This document shows positions 7,039-7,404 of a DNA stretch of 7,404 bases, piece by piece (position 1 is the first letter of the stretch; each line of letters begins with the position of its first letter). The notes beneath the pieces are model-generated. The model did not search any database. It was given only the letters and a program-made list of their open reading frames with translations, and had not been told where the DNA came from. Source of the stretch: Bacteroidia bacterium (GTDB lineage Bacteria; Bacteroidota; Bacteroidia; UBA8524); the NCBI GenBank assembly GCA_023277325.1, contig JALRIQ010000369.1, positions 1 through 7,404 on the forward strand, read 5' to 3'. Made by a program: the position numbers and the translations under genes.

Positions 7039-7404
7039 ATGCAATTGCCTTCTCCCGAACAGGAACTTGATCTTCCTTTCTTTAAAGAGAGAGGAATAAG
7101 CTGTTGGATAAAACGGGATGACCTGATTCACCCATTTGTGAGTGGAAACAAGTGGCGTAAGCTCAAACCTATAGTCGACTTAGCTATAGATGGGGGTGCA
7201 GATACGCTTGTTTCCTTTGGGGGTGCTTGGTCAAATCATCTGTTGGCGCTGTCTGCCGCTGCGGCAATGAATGGAATGCAGTCGAGAGGTATCGTGCGCG
7301 GTGAAGCGGTAAGCAACCCCTTGCTTAGTCTATGCAAACAGTTTGGGATGAACCTGGAATTTGTTTCCAGAGAAGAATTCCGTGCACTCAGGCATGAACA
7401 AACT
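7039..7404 (+). CDS. PLP-dependent enzyme, ACC deaminase/D-cysteine desulfhydrase family (3' end outside window)
   Basis: The frame stays open from the ATG at 7039 to the window edge, giving the first 122 residues of a protein that usually has about 300. It is a fold-type II PLP enzyme. IKRDDLIHPFVSGNKWRKLK contains the Schiff-base lysine, K38, in the GNKxRKL motif. It is followed by SFGGAWSNHLLALSAAA, where S65-N66-H67 corresponds to the (Q)SN(H/Q) motif of D-cysteine desulfhydrase and ACC deaminase, and by the RGE and NP(L)L segments. The substrate cannot be settled: the C-terminal residues that separate true ACC deaminases (a Tyr-Glu pair) from D-cysteine desulfhydrases lie beyond the window, and many annotated ACC deaminases in bacteria without a plant host are probably desulfhydrases. 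The start is 3 bp after the peptidase stop, with no Shine-Dalgarno site, which suggests one operon and coupled translation. Confidence 0.88.
   Translation, partial: MQLPSPEQELDLPFFKERGISCWIKRDDLIHPFVSGNKWRKLKPIVDLAIDGGADTLVSFGGAWSNHLLALSAAAAMNGMQSRGIVRGEAVSNPLLSLCKQFGMNLEFVSREEFRALRHEQT

Overview
The window looks like ordinary chromosome from a member of the Bacteroidota, most likely the Flavobacteriia or a close relative. Three things point there. The protein families DUF5686, DUF4834, DUF4468 and the short form of CarB are typical of that phylum. A good Bacteroidota -7 promoter element (TAnnTTTG) lies in front of carB. Most starts lack a Shine-Dalgarno sequence. Base composition and codon use look even throughout, and I see no transposase, integrase, tRNA, rRNA, CRISPR array or other sign of a mobile island.

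Layout, left to right: (1) the 3' part of an outer-membrane DUF5686 beta-barrel protein (+); (2) a 69-bp gap carrying a promoter; (3) carB, the large subunit of carbamoyl-phosphate synthase (+), which stops where the C-terminal allosteric domain would begin; (4) a small membrane-anchored DUF4834 protein (+), 14 bp after carB and probably in the same transcript; (5) a convergent gene (-) for a secreted DUF4468-like protein, whose stop codon directly abuts that of the DUF4834 gene and whose likely terminator lies inside the DUF4834 coding sequence; (6) a 114-bp divergent promoter region with a 9-bp direct repeat; (7) a lipoprotein M1 aminopeptidase of the leukotriene-A4-hydrolase type (+); (8) 3 bp later, the 5' part of a PLP-dependent enzyme of the ACC deaminase/D-cysteine desulfhydrase family (+), cut by the window edge.

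The genes do not form one obvious pathway. CarB supplies carbamoyl phosphate for pyrimidine and arginine synthesis; its glutaminase partner CarA is not here. The peptidase and the PLP enzyme look co-transcribed and could both serve amino-acid salvage (peptide cleavage, then deamination or desulfhydration), but that is inference. I found no convincing new multi-gene system. The points most worth a second look are the CarB without its regulatory domain, the terminator embedded in the convergent gene, and the tyrosine/acid-rich segment of the secreted DUF4468 protein.
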